From positions 1-22,697 of IMG/VR virus record IMGVR_UViG_3300037245_000860: DNA of 22,697 nt. The stretch is one strand, 5' to 3'. The position numbers and the translations under genes were made by a program. This DNA is from a virus. This document shows, piece after piece, positions 7,339-14,892 of this stretch (position 1 is its first letter; every line of letters starts with the position of its first letter). A model generated the notes under the pieces. The model was not told the origin of the DNA, did no database searches, and worked only from the letters and a program-made list of their open reading frames with translations.

Positions 7339-9155
7339 TAGTAAACACCTTGACCTTCCTGTCCTGCACCGCCCTGAGCAAATTGATTCGCCTCTTGCCC
7401 AGGTGACGCTATGTTTCGTTGCATGGGGAAACCCCCATTCTGCATTATGCCAGCTTGCGGGCCAGCCTTCTGTGTCGATCCGGTAGAGCCGTTTCCGGCA
7501 CCGCCTGACTTTCCAGCATGAAACTGTATGTACATCGCAAGCTTCTCTTGAAACTGCGGATCGTGGAATAGCTCCACCATCATGTCACCGATCTCAAGTT
7601 CCTCAGCGGCCATAGTAAGAGCGTGCTGTATGTTGAATGGTACACCAAGTTGCATCATCATCATGCCAGTATTCGCCAACGCCGGAACAGCATTAGTCAA
7701 GAACTCCATCATACGCTTAGATCGGACAGATGGGTCCATGCGTGTCATCGACTTTGCTTTGATCTTGTAGATATAGTCTTCGATGTCGCCACGCTTCTCT
7801 TCAGGAGTCAGGACCAACTGCTCAACTTCCATGCCTGGCTTCCTGCGTGCGAGAACTTCTTCGATCATTGGATCATGGTGCATGTACCACGCCATGTCGT
7901 GACTGATAGCAGCAGTGCCATCGTACAGAATGTCGCGTGCGTCTTCAATCGAGATCATCGCGTTAGACTGAAGTATGTTCGCCTGTGTCGCAGTCTCAGC
8001 AGCAGAGCTAACACCAGCTATCTGATCTGGGTTGCCCGACATATAGTTGAACCATATTTGCAACTGTGACAGCATAGCTTCGTTGCCACGGTTCTGACCA
8101 CCAAACGATACTACCTGTGCTGCCTTCGGATCGTCAGTAGCAACAGCCGCACCATTATCAGCATCGAGGATGTCTTGTGCGACGTCAGCATGAGACGGAC
8201 GGTACAACAACAAGTCTCTCTGGTCTTCAGCCTGGTCGAGAATCTTTGTGAACATTCTATTCGAGGCAATGTGAAGATCGTAATACAAACTCACCGGAGC
8301 AACCGGCATTGGGTTTCCTTCGACTGGGGGAGTAAAGCTCAAGAAGCGATACGGCCCAGTAGACGGCCCATAATAATCAGTGATGCCGAGGTACTTGTCA
8401 AACACGATCTCACGTGGATCGGGGATTGTAATCAAAGCTTCAGCCCCAGGAACCCACAACTCTACTACGTTGACCATGTCCTCAAGGTCTTTCATCTCGA
8501 AAGCACCAGCAGCGATCTGTGACATCTGCTCTGTACTTCTCTCACCATCAGCACTTGCCATCGTAGCAGACGGAAGCTTCATAGCGAGATCAGAGTCGTA
8601 CATGTCGTTGTCAAGGAAGAACCGCCTCGGTACACTTGTGGAGTCGCCAAGAAACGATGACTCTGTAATCTTGTTGCACAACGGGTCCATGACAAAACGA
8701 TCAAGATCAACTAAAGCAGCGTAAATGTCGCCCTGATCTATCAACTGATTGTCAATTAGTATACAGTTACCGTTGGCAGATATACCAGTCTTCATAATGC
8801 CCATGCTGAACATAGCAGACACGACCCACGCACGCAAAAGCTCTTTGAGATTTATACGCTGTGAAATCTTGTCCAGTGCCATCGACTGCATTTCGGCATA
8901 CTTCTTGAACTGTAGATTCTCAGTCGTTACTTCGTTGCGAGGATTCTTGCTAACGATTGCAGGAACTATCGAACGTATAGCAGAGTACAGCAAATTGATC
9001 GGCTGTTCTCCGGTGTAGCCAAATTGCTTGCGGTAGTACTGTCCGATGTACGCCTTTACAAACATGGCCCTGGCTCGTCGATACACTTTCATGCGATCAA
9101 ATCCGGCCTTCACCACACCCTGTATTTTTCTGGGGCTTACGTTTTCTGTAATCAT
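7338..9155 (-). CDS. Portal protein
   Basis: A 605-residue protein immediately downstream of the large terminase, with the length and character of a portal. It has a helical N-terminus ('FDRMKVYRRARAMFVKAYIGQYYRKQFGY'), a central 'HIASNRMFTKILDQAEDQRDLLLYRP' region, 'FNYMSGNPDQIAGVSSAAETATQANILQSNA' typical of the portal wing/stem region, and a Gly/Gln-rich flexible C-terminus (GKSGGAGNGSTGS ... GAGQEGQGVY). It would form the dodecameric ring at the packaging vertex, dock the terminase, and contact the adaptor. The start is ATG at 9155 with AGGACG six bases upstream; the stop overlaps the next start. Confidence 0.85.
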   Translation of the reverse strand: MITENVSPRKIQGVVKAGFDRMKVYRRARAMFVKAYIGQYYRKQFGYTGEQPINLLYSAIRSIVPAIVSKNPRNEVTTENLQFKKYAEMQSMALDKISQRINLKELLRAWVVSAMFSMGIMKTGISANGNCILIDNQLIDQGDIYAALVDLDRFVMDPLCNKITESSFLGDSTSVPRRFFLDNDMYDSDLAMKLPSATMASADGERSTEQMSQIAAGAFEMKDLEDMVNVVELWVPGAEALITIPDPREIVFDKYLGITDYYGPSTGPYRFLSFTPPVEGNPMPVAPVSLYYDLHIASNRMFTKILDQAEDQRDLLLYRPSHADVAQDILDADNGAAVATDDPKAAQVVSFGGQNRGNEAMLSQLQIWFNYMSGNPDQIAGVSSAAETATQANILQSNAMISIEDARDILYDGTAAISHDMAWYMHHDPMIEEVLARRKPGMEVEQLVLTPEEKRGDIEDYIYKIKAKSMTRMDPSVRSKRMMEFLTNAVPALANTGMMMMQLGVPFNIQHALTMAAEELEIGDMMVELFHDPQFQEKLAMYIQFHAGKSGGAGNGSTGSTQKAGPQAGIMQNGGFPMQRNIASPGQEANQFAQGGAGQEGQGVY

Positions 9156-9158
9156 AAG

Positions 9159-9992
9159 TTACGTCCTAAAATTATACTTTTGCTTCCGTGATCTCTTGTT
9201 CTTTTTCTTCTTCTTCGCGATAGCCTGTGCCATCCTGTGACCAGTAGAGTTCACTGGTGGCTTGATGTCTTCAGCCTTCTCAGCTAAAATCGTGGTCTTG
9301 CCCTCTTCGAGTGTCAGGGCATCAGCAATTACACAGTCACCATGAGTCTTACGTGCTGAAGAGTTCTCCTGCACAAGTTCAGCAGGCCCGATGTAACCAT
9401 CAGGAAAGTGAATGTAGTACAACGCTTCTTCAAGTGCGAAATCGGAATGATTGATGTAACCGCCGTGTGCCATAACGCGATCATACATCATCAACAGTTC
9501 ATTCTTCGACGTCGTATCAGAATGCCAGCCATACTTTTTCGTGTCGGTGTCAACTACCTGACCAGAGGTTTTCTTCCGGTAGTAATGCGGGTATTCAAAC
9601 TGTAGGACGATCATACGCCCGAAGTCCCACCCAGGCCCGTTCATCTCCCACTTCAACAGCGGCAGGCGGTGCGGCTGTTTACCACCACACCACAACGCAA
9701 GAGCCACGGCCACCCGTGAAAGTTCGTAAGGCGGCGTGTTGGCTCCTCTCCACTCTGCTATCTTCTCACCAGTCTCTCTGCACTTGACAGATAGAACTGA
9801 GTTCGACGCTCCCTGTCCTTTGCTGACGTCGATACCTATCCTATAGGACTTCGACTGGTCCGGCCTGCCCATCGCCAGATGACACCACACACGCAACTCG
9901 CCGTCACCCTTTTGCCTAATTTCAACGCAAGAGTGATCTCGCTGCTTGATGTAATCTCTGACAGACTCATTCGCTTCAAGTCGATTCTCCAT
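9159..9992 (-). CDS. terL: Large terminase, C-terminal nuclease part (separate frame)
   Basis: A 277-residue reading frame carrying the RNase-H-like headful/cos nuclease domain of a large terminase. It shows 'YRIGIDVSKGQG' with Asp55 as the first metal ligand, 'KWEMNGPG' with Glu116, and 'HGDCVIADAL' with Asp219 and Asp224. The C-terminus is very basic (KKKKKNKRSRKQK). The frame is open further upstream, from about 10031, reading YVRERTLEPMEN before the first ATG at 9992. That ATG has no convincing ribosome-binding site. The ATPase half is in the frame one base back (9836-11074), so the intact enzyme needs a -1 (or +2) shift near 10031-9995. Otherwise the two halves act as separate chains or an indel is present. 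Confidence 0.8.
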   Translation of the reverse strand: MENRLEANESVRDYIKQRDHSCVEIRQKGDGELRVWCHLAMGRPDQSKSYRIGIDVSKGQGASNSVLSVKCRETGEKIAEWRGANTPPYELSRVAVALALWCGGKQPHRLPLLKWEMNGPGWDFGRMIVLQFEYPHYYRKKTSGQVVDTDTKKYGWHSDTTSKNELLMMYDRVMAHGGYINHSDFALEEALYYIHFPDGYIGPAELVQENSSARKTHGDCVIADALTLEEGKTTILAEKAEDIKPPVNSTGHRMAQAIAKKKKKNKRSRKQKYNFRT

Positions 9993-11074
9993 CGGCTCAA
10001 GGGTTCGCTCGCGAACATAGCTCTGTGAATCTCAAAGTTCTGGATCGTAAAGAACGTATCGCCTGACTCGACATCCTGTGCGAGAACTTCCTGGGCGAGT
10101 TCTTTCGGGCCACGAACAGATTCTTCTATCTCAAACCACGGTGATCTAATCTCGTAACCACCGAGTTTTTTTTGTACGACGTGACGACCAGCACCCTTCT
10201 CAGGATGTTCCCAGAAGGGTAGTGCGAAAACTTTGATTTGTCCCGACTTCTTCCACTTGCTGTATTCAGTACCAGCACCGGCAGGAGTCGAGTTGATGAT
10301 ACGCATGAATGCCACGTCTCGCGTAGCTGATCGCATCTCTGCACCAAACTCAACTTTAGAAAACTCATCGAGCAACGCTACCAAACGTCTGTCACCCGAT
10401 CCAGCGTGCTTCGTGGTTGACTCGCCATCAATCGTGGCACCAGTCAAACAGTTGTGCATGTGCATCTTTGTTCTGTACTGATCCTTCGGCAAGCAATCAG
10501 GCGGGAGCATCCATTCGGGCAACCACTCGTTAATCTTGTCATGCTTCTGGAACAGTGCCTTGTGGTTTCCAGTCTGATCCACGTACTCTCGCGTACGCGA
10601 CATCTCAAGCAACTGTGGCCCCTTCGGATGAAACAGCCACAGCCAGTGCATGAAGATAACACAAATCCATGAAGCACCCATGTCACGACACTTCGTAACA
10701 AGGATGTCATGCGGTGCCTTCTTCAGTCTTTCTAAAAACTCGTTGAACAAGTCGTCCTGTATGTCCCATGTTAAGAACGGGACGTGAGGCGTCAGTGATT
10801 CTATTCTTTCACCAGTAAGCGGGTCAACGTCAAACTGGTGGTACGTCCATACAAACGCATTGGTGAAAAACAACAGTGACTCTGCACATGCAGCCAGCAG
10901 ATCAGCCTGAAGGATTGTATCATCCTCAGCTTCAATGAGAATCTTTTCCTTCCACTCTCTGTTCTCGTTCTCACGCTTAGGAAGGATCAACCCAGTCTTC
11001 GGGCACTTCCAGTATTGGTTCTCGCGTGGGAACGGTGTTGCGAGGTCAGGTCTGCATGTTTCCGTCAGTATCAT
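9836..11074 (-). CDS. terL: Large terminase, N-terminal ATPase part (frame-broken)
   Basis: A 412-codon frame encoding the DNA-packaging ATPase. It has a variant Walker A 'TKCRDMGASW' at residues 127-136, Walker B 'LVALLDEF' at 231-238 with catalytic Glu237, and the coupling motif 'NSTPAG' at 261-266. Homologous-looking sequence ends near residue 350 ('FTIQNFEIH'). The following ~60 residues look like out-of-frame reading, and the matching continuation is in the other frame. The joined protein would be about 635-640 residues, a usual size for this enzyme. The start at 11074 overlaps the small-terminase gene by 29 bases. An A8 run lies within codons for QKK at 10166-10173 but is too early to be the shift point. 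Confidence 0.85.
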   Translation of the reverse strand: MILTETCRPDLATPFPRENQYWKCPKTGLILPKRENENREWKEKILIEAEDDTILQADLLAACAESLLFFTNAFVWTYHQFDVDPLTGERIESLTPHVPFLTWDIQDDLFNEFLERLKKAPHDILVTKCRDMGASWICVIFMHWLWLFHPKGPQLLEMSRTREYVDQTGNHKALFQKHDKINEWLPEWMLPPDCLPKDQYRTKMHMHNCLTGATIDGESTTKHAGSGDRRLVALLDEFSKVEFGAEMRSATRDVAFMRIINSTPAGAGTEYSKWKKSGQIKVFALPFWEHPEKGAGRHVVQKKLGGYEIRSPWFEIEESVRGPKELAQEVLAQDVESGDTFFTIQNFEIHRAMFASEPLSRWRIDLKRMSLSEITSSSEITLALKLGKRVTASCVCGVIWRWAGRTSRSPIG

Positions 11075-11519
11075 TAGCCTTCACCATATCGTTAATTCGT
11101 TGCTTGTTCGCTTCAGACACCTTCTTCGGAAGAGTTCTCTTCTTCGCGTCACTGTCGTCAGTCGCGACTGCACGGCCTTCCATCCGGTCCCAGATCAAAG
11201 CGATCATGCCTTTGTCTGCACCAAAATAAACTGTCTTGCCAGTCTTTACATTGAACTCAGAATAGCCGAGTGCCATCTGAAACATTCGCCTGGCAAGAGC
11301 TTCAGCCTTCGTCATCAGGACTTCGCCATCTGGACCCGTCACGTTCTCAGTCTCTTCCTGTGCGATCTTACGCAAGAAAGATGAGAGTTGTCGGCCTGCA
11401 CGAATCTTATCGCCAGCCAGAGACGGGAGCTTCGGAAGCATCTGCTTCAACGCTTTCGGCGGGGCTGGAATCTTCTTCTCAGGTTTAGGCGGGGGTTTAG
11501 GTTTGTCGTCAGATGGCAT
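11046..11519 (-). CDS. terS: Probable small terminase subunit
   Basis: A 157-residue protein directly before and overlapping the large terminase. It has a Pro/Lys-rich N-terminus (PKPPPKPEKKIPAPPK) and a helical central part. The segment 'LMTKAEALARRMFQMALGYS' followed by 'KGMIALIWDRMEGRAV' matches a pattern I recall from small terminases and terminase-associated proteins ('TKAEALA...W..A......A...I.DR.EGK'). It would recognise the packaging site and load the large subunit. The start is ATG 11519, overlapping the upstream stop by 11 bases, with AAGGAAGG upstream. Confidence 0.68.
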   Translation of the reverse strand: MPSDDKPKPPPKPEKKIPAPPKALKQMLPKLPSLAGDKIRAGRQLSSFLRKIAQEETENVTGPDGEVLMTKAEALARRMFQMALGYSEFNVKTGKTVYFGADKGMIALIWDRMEGRAVATDDSDAKKRTLPKKVSEANKQRINDMVKANDTDGNMQT

Positions 11520-11958
11520 GAGCCTTCCTTCCGTTCAGTATTTCTATCTGATCTCTGTAGTACTCCATCGTACTGTCAACCCACTCAGGAGTTATCAAGC
11601 GTTCCTCTTCACTCAGTTCGATCAACCGCATAATTTCTGTTATACCATATTTCTTGTCCATGAATCGGAAGTACTTGACCCACTCACCCTGTCGCTGTAT
11701 GTTGCAACGATAGCACTGTGCATGAACGCACGTCGGCTCAAATAGGATCGAGTCTTTACGGCCAGGGATGAAGTGACCAGCTTGCAGTTTCCCGAAAGGG
11801 TACAAGCGACCACATGTACAGCATTTCCCTTGCGTGATAGTACCAGTCGTCGCAAGACAATCGCGTGTACGTATGTAAACAGAAAAGACCGGCCACAACT
11901 TCTTCTTCTTAGAAGTCACGGTCGGCGTTTTCTTTTTAGTTTTTTTAGCTGCGGGCAT
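11509..11958 (-). CDS. ninG: NinG-like zinc endonuclease/recombination protein
   Basis: A 149-residue protein with a Lys-rich N-terminus (AAKKTKKKTPTVTSKKKK) followed by a core matching the lambda NinG/Rap family: 'CCTCGRLYPFGKLQAGHFIPGR' at residues 46-67 and 'CVHAQCYRCN' at 77-86. Cys47/Cys49, His62, Cys77, His79, Cys82 and Cys85 are plausible zinc ligands or active-site residues. NinG (Rap) resolves branched DNA during recombination. Here it sits in the late strand just before the terminases, where clearing branches from concatemers before packaging would make sense. I chose ATG 11958 with GGAAAG upstream over a more distal start at 12006. Confidence 0.82.
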   Translation of the reverse strand: MPAAKKTKKKTPTVTSKKKKLWPVFSVYIRTRDCLATTGTITQGKCCTCGRLYPFGKLQAGHFIPGRKDSILFEPTCVHAQCYRCNIQRQGEWVKYFRFMDKKYGITEIMRLIELSEEERLITPEWVDSTMEYYRDQIEILNGRKAHAI

Positions 11959-12115
11959 ATTTTTCTTTCCAGTATTCTCTCTCTCGACGTGTGGCCTCAA
12001 CATCAAACTTCAAGTAGAGGACCGCAACACGAAACTCTGCGACCTTTTCACAAAGCTTTCCGATTACTGTTTGCATCTCAGCACTTGTTAGTTGTTTTTT
12101 CTTTTTCTCATCCAT
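11945..12115 (-). CDS. Small helical charged protein
   Basis: A 56-residue protein (starts MDEKKKKQLTSAEMQ, ends REYWKEKYARS), predicted to be one long helix or coiled coil. It overlaps the NinG start by 14 bases, which supports real translation. The ribosome-binding site is weak (GACGGAATGGTGCG before ATG 12115). Function unknown. Confidence 0.65.
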   Translation of the reverse strand: MDEKKKKQLTSAEMQTVIGKLCEKVAEFRVAVLYLKFDVEATRREREYWKEKYARS

Positions 12116-12202
12116 CGCACCATTCCGTCAGTTGCTGCTCCACCTTACGTGTTGGCAGTTCTTAACCACCAACGCATAAGGCAAGCAAGAGAACGATTGT
12201 AG

Positions 12203-12535
12203 TTATGTTGCCAGCTTCCTTAAATAGCCTATGCCGTTGACTGTGTCAGTAGCATAATGTAACGACGTAATGCCATTCGGCACTACAATGATAATTGTTT
12301 TGCCAAGAGGACACGCCCACACGATGTTAGCCGCAGTTGCAATCGTAGCAACTCCAAGATAAAAGCCACCAACTGTCTGAGCAGTAAGAGCGTACTTCTC
12401 ACCTGCCTCGACTGTCACTGTGGTATCAGTGTCTTTGGCGGCGTTAGTTAGCGTCTGCCCTGTTGCCACTACGGGATCAGGAGCGTCAGCCGGGGGAACT
12501 CGATGCCCCGCATTGTCAGATAAAAACAGGTCCAT
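12203..12535 (-). CDS. Possible structural protein, beta-rich
   Basis: A 110-residue protein rich in Thr, Ala, Val and Gly and predicted mainly beta ('DTDTTVTVEAGEKYALTAQTVGGFYLGVA', ending 'SLHYATDTVNGIGYLRKLAT'). It resembles short capsid decoration or fibre-tip proteins in composition but lies upstream of the terminase genes, away from the capsid genes. The start is ATG 12535 with GAGGAG six bases upstream. A terminator-like hairpin (12561-12595) precedes it. A stretch of 87 bases between its stop and the next gene contains no supportable ORF. A structural role is an inference. Confidence 0.68.
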   Translation of the reverse strand: MDLFLSDNAGHRVPPADAPDPVVATGQTLTNAAKDTDTTVTVEAGEKYALTAQTVGGFYLGVATIATAANIVWACPLGKTIIIVVPNGITSLHYATDTVNGIGYLRKLAT

Positions 12536-12560
12536 GTGAAACTCCTCAAAGAAAAATTAA

Positions 12561-12595
12561 GGTGAGGGCAAGCCCGCAGGCTACTCTCCCTCACC
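12561..12595 (-). terminator. Terminator-like hairpin before the 110-aa gene
   Basis: GGTGAGGG and CCCTCACC form a perfect 8-bp stem around a 19-nt interior, which itself can form AGCC/GGCT. On the minus strand it is followed by TTAATTTTTC and then the GAGGAG ribosome-binding site. It could terminate part of the upstream transcript or act as a processing hairpin. Confidence 0.6.
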
Positions 12596-12625
12596 ATTTT
12601 CAGCGACCATTTTAGTCGCATCATC

Positions 12626-12793
12626 TCATTTCGGCCAATACTGGCCCCTTAGAACGTCTTCAATTCTGGCGTTGTCTTCGTCAACCTTTTTCTTCAGTCT
12701 AAGCATACGCCTGAAAGCACGTCGTAGTCTCCACTTGAGCATAAACCCCGGCTTCGCTTTGTACGACGCATGATAGTTTCTCCACTCTACCAT
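12626..12793 (-). CDS. Small basic protein
   Basis: A 55-residue, strongly basic and aromatic protein (starts MVEWRNYHASYKAKPGF, middle KWRLRRAFRRMLRLKKK, ends RGQYWPK). The start is ATG 12793 with GAGG seven bases upstream, eight bases past the upstream gene's stop. The Arg/Lys clustering suggests nucleic-acid binding, but no family is recognised. It is the last gene before the 12561-12595 hairpin. Confidence 0.72.
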   Translation of the reverse strand: MVEWRNYHASYKAKPGFMLKWRLRRAFRRMLRLKKKVDEDNARIEDVLRGQYWPK

Positions 12794-12800
12794 AGCAACC

Positions 12801-13142
12801 TCAATTCAATGCGATCTTACGATCAATCGCCTGCTTACGTGCGATGCCCTGATGCTTCTGGTCGATCAACTTTTCCAAGTCTTTCTGCATCAGCACAGGA
12901 CTGTTGATCGAGTGCATCTCTACTGCGAAATCTTCAAACGACATGTCCTTGTTCTCGAACTGCTCGTAAAGTTTCCAGTAGGCTTTTCTGTTCTCTTGCG
13001 GAATGAACTTGAAACACAGATTAACTGGTTTCTTCTCAACCGCAAAACCGTTTTCCTCTTTAACACCGGGAGCAATTTCTTGCTCGCCCATGCAGCCGAG
13101 GTCTTCTGGGGTGATGCCGTCAAATTCGTTTATACTAACCAT
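12801..13142 (-). CDS. Hypothetical phage protein
   Basis: A 113-residue soluble protein (N-terminus VSINEFDGITPEDLGCMGEQ; helical C-terminal half with KAYWKLYEQFENKDMSFEDF and KDLEKLIDQKHQGIARKQ). It has no recognised motif. The start overlaps the previous stop by eight bases (ATGGTTAG) with GAGG upstream, so translation is coupled. It belongs to the run of small unknown genes that opens the leftward operon. Confidence 0.75.
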   Translation of the reverse strand: MVSINEFDGITPEDLGCMGEQEIAPGVKEENGFAVEKKPVNLCFKFIPQENRKAYWKLYEQFENKDMSFEDFAVEMHSINSPVLMQKDLEKLIDQKHQGIARKQAIDRKIALN

Positions 13143-13614
13143 CAGTCTCTACCTCCGATTCAACTTCCTCAGCTACGACGGCGGCGTCTGCTCTGTCGCC
13201 ACGGGCCGTATCATCAGGATAGACCACCTGGCCCCGCATCTCTTTAAGCTGTGCTTCGAGTGTCTTACATCCAGCTTTCCAGAACTCCACTCGCTCGGAC
13301 TTTTCTTTCAGTTCGTCCATGCTGATCTGTGCGAGGTCTTGATACTCTTTGTGTGAGTCTTCAAGTTCATTCTGAAGATCAACACACTTCGCACAGAAAC
13401 CCGTAACGAGTGGTGCATCAGGAATCTTCACCGCAACCTTGAGCGTCACAGTTCCGTCTTCGTGATTGCACTTGAAACTCTGAAGCTGTGTGACAACGTG
13501 CCCTTTGTTAGTCCGGTTATAGTGCCGGATCGCCATGCTCGCTGTCAGAACACCGTTAGGGGAATCGGTAATTTCTTTTCTCTCGTACGTTTTTTCAATA
13601 CTCTTCGTTGCCAT
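13135..13614 (-). CDS. Hypothetical protein with coiled coil
   Basis: A 159-residue protein. An N-terminal part that looks folded (to about residue 75, including 'GFCAKCVDLQ' with a CxxC) is followed by a coiled coil at about residues 78-128 ('LQNELEDSHKEYQDLAQISMDELKEKSERVEFWKAGCKTLEAQLKE') and an acidic, disordered end. The start is ATG 13614. Its leader carries the repeated AACCCTTGTTAGAAAGAGAG motif. Function unknown. Confidence 0.77.
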   Translation of the reverse strand: MATKSIEKTYERKEITDSPNGVLTASMAIRHYNRTNKGHVVTQLQSFKCNHEDGTVTLKVAVKIPDAPLVTGFCAKCVDLQNELEDSHKEYQDLAQISMDELKEKSERVEFWKAGCKTLEAQLKEMRGQVVYPDDTARGDRADAAVVAEEVESEVETDG

Positions 13615-13642
13615 TTTCGTTCTCTCTTTCTAACAAGGGTTA

Positions 13643-13792
13643 TTATGCTGTATAGCCACCAAGCTTCAGCCAGGTCGCTATCATCCGAATCATTTGCTGT
13701 TGTACTTCTTTGTCATACTTCTCAAGGTTGTCAATTATAATCGCGATGTCTTCGAGTACAACAGTTTTATCTACTGTGCTGTTCGCCGCGAT
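13643..13792 (-). CDS. Small helical protein with non-canonical start (or broken start)
   Basis: A frame of about 49-51 codons encodes a convincing amphipathic helical protein ('VVLEDIAIIIDNLEKYDKEVQ', ending WLKLGGYTA with two stops in a row). It has no ATG, GTG or TTG near its beginning. A strong ribosome-binding site (AAAGGAGGGG, 13801-13810) lies nine bases before an in-frame ATC at 13792-13790. The adjacent GTG is in a frame that stops after nine codons. Either an ATC/GTC start is used, or a single-base error or mutation has separated the start from the frame. Confidence 0.45.
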   Translation of the reverse strand: MAANSTVDKTVVLEDIAIIIDNLEKYDKEVQQQMIRMIATWLKLGGYTA

Positions 13793-13799
13793 TTTGACA

Positions 13800-13883
13800 C
13801 CCCTCCTTTCTCAACGCCACGCTCGGAATCGAAGCCGAGTCTTCTGGGTTTACCCGTTAGGGCGACCAGATGTTTTCCATAAA
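13800..13883 (-). other. Structured intergenic segment with tRNA-like fragments
   Basis: Between two small genes the minus strand contains TCTGG...CCAGA enclosing CCC-TAAC-GGG, then CTCGG-CTTCGATT-CCGAG, then CGTGGCG. The parts GCCCTAACGGGT and CTTCGATTCC look like a tRNA D-arm and T-arm. The spacing leaves no room for an anticodon arm and the acceptor strands do not pair. It may be a decayed tRNA or simply a structured leader. Confidence 0.3.
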
Positions 13884-14111
13884 CTACGCAGCAACTGCTT
13901 CTCTCGTTGTTATAATTAAGTCCATCACGTCCACTGCACGATGCCTGCCGTTGTACTTCAACTCACCGTAAATAATCTGGAGTATCTGAACATTCGACAA
14001 GTGCTTGTGAGCCATGAAGAAATCATAAAACTCACAGTTGGTTTTGAACGGCGACTGATCCTGCACGAACTCATGTTTGTTCTTGTGTTTGTTTTTGAAA
14101 AACCCGAACAT
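13884..14111 (-). CDS. Hypothetical phage protein
   Basis: A 75-residue protein (MFGFFKNKHKNKHEF at the start; QILQIIYGELKYNGRHRAVDV later). The start ATG 14111 overlaps the upstream TGA as TGATG and follows GGAGG by four bases, so the start is secure. The central 'FYDFFMAHKHLSNVQILQIIYG' is helical. No family recognised. Confidence 0.75.
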   Translation of the reverse strand: MFGFFKNKHKNKHEFVQDQSPFKTNCEFYDFFMAHKHLSNVQILQIIYGELKYNGRHRAVDVMDLIITTREAVAA

Positions 14112-14764
14112 CAAACCTCCACGATTTGCTTACCTGGATATTCTTTTTTGTTGATCGAACTTCTTCCACCGATCCGAACACCCGCATAAATGATGTCGCC
14201 CCATGATTTGATTTTCCATTTCTCAAACCAGTTGAGCTTGCAGTTCTTCGCGTAGACGAGTCGCTTTTCTTTGCGTGCCCGTTTGATCTCAACCAGTGCC
14301 TTCGCCTTGATCGCCAGTCGTGTCGCTTCTCTCAGGTAGATGTCCCTGAACAACTGGTCAGCACACTTCCTCCACTCCAAGCCAAGCTCGCCCATGTTCA
14401 TCAACTGGTACAGTGCGTCGTGAAAAAGTGATGCTCGCATATTGTCGGGCTTGTCCTTAATGACGTTAGCCCCGTTCCAAGCATAATAGGTTTCGATGTC
14501 CATGAATCCGCTGCCGATGGTAATGTACTCGGTTTGAATACATACGCCTGGCATTTCGACGGCTTCGACGTGGTCTTTGTCTGTTTCATAATTCCAAGGC
14601 TCGATTATTCTATAACGTGTCGTCATGTCGTCGCTCCCGTAAATAACTCGTCGCCCCTTGTAGGTGAAGCAACCAAATGACTCTTGCCCTCTCGGTGCCC
14701 AGTCAATTTTTTTATTGCCCTCGCAGGCTTTGTCCCACTCGCTCCAATCGACTTCAATACTCAT
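14111..14764 (-). CDS. DUF1353-like phage protein
   Basis: A 217-residue protein. The segment 'AWNGANVIKDKPDNMRASLFHDALYQLMNMGEL' (about residues 95-130) and the following 'CADQLFRDI' resemble DUF1353, a small family common in phages ('...ASLIHD.LY......R...D..F'). The biochemical role of that family is not established to my knowledge. The C-terminus is basic and ends KKEYPGKQIVEV. I chose ATG 14764 because it overlaps the upstream stop as ATGA; earlier GTG/ATG codons lie inside the preceding gene. Confidence 0.68.
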   Translation of the reverse strand: MSIEVDWSEWDKACEGNKKIDWAPRGQESFGCFTYKGRRVIYGSDDMTTRYRIIEPWNYETDKDHVEAVEMPGVCIQTEYITIGSGFMDIETYYAWNGANVIKDKPDNMRASLFHDALYQLMNMGELGLEWRKCADQLFRDIYLREATRLAIKAKALVEIKRARKEKRLVYAKNCKLNWFEKWKIKSWGDIIYAGVRIGGRSSINKKEYPGKQIVEV

Positions 14765-14892
14765 CTGTCCCATCCCAGGCACGTTCTAAAAACCGTACCA
14801 AGTATCCAGCCAATATAACAGCCGAGTGCTGTCTGTCCAATTATGATAACGACACAAGCCGCCCACAGTATTTTGAGTTTAGTAGAGATCAT
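14761..14892 (-). CDS. Single-pass membrane miniprotein
   Basis: A 43-residue protein starting MISTKLKILWAACVVII, with one hydrophobic segment at about residues 7-36 (WAACVVIIIGQTALGCYIGWI) and a basic N-terminus. The start overlaps the end of the upstream gene and its TGA overlaps the next ATG, so it sits tightly in the operon. Its role is unknown. Small membrane proteins in phages can act in lysis timing or superinfection control, but nothing here shows which. Confidence 0.72.
   Translation of the reverse strand: MISTKLKILWAACVVIIIGQTALGCYIGWILGTVFRTCLGWDR

Noticed and set aside
7623-8069. Plus-strand 148-codon frame inside the portal gene
   Set aside because: It is a shadow of the portal gene on the opposite strand, with no ribosome-binding site and His/Arg-rich low-quality sequence.
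10166-10173. A8 run (minus strand) as the terminase frameshift site
   Set aside because: The target frame contains a stop (TGA, 10034-10032) downstream of it, so a shift here could not reach the nuclease domain.
12116-12202. Short hydrophobic frame in the gap between the 110-aa gene and the 56-aa gene
   Set aside because: It has no start codon or ribosome-binding site; only about 14 hydrophobic codons are open before a stop.
13800-13883. Functional tRNA gene
   Set aside because: No cloverleaf can be drawn: there is no anticodon arm, the acceptor arms do not pair and the T-loop has eight bases.
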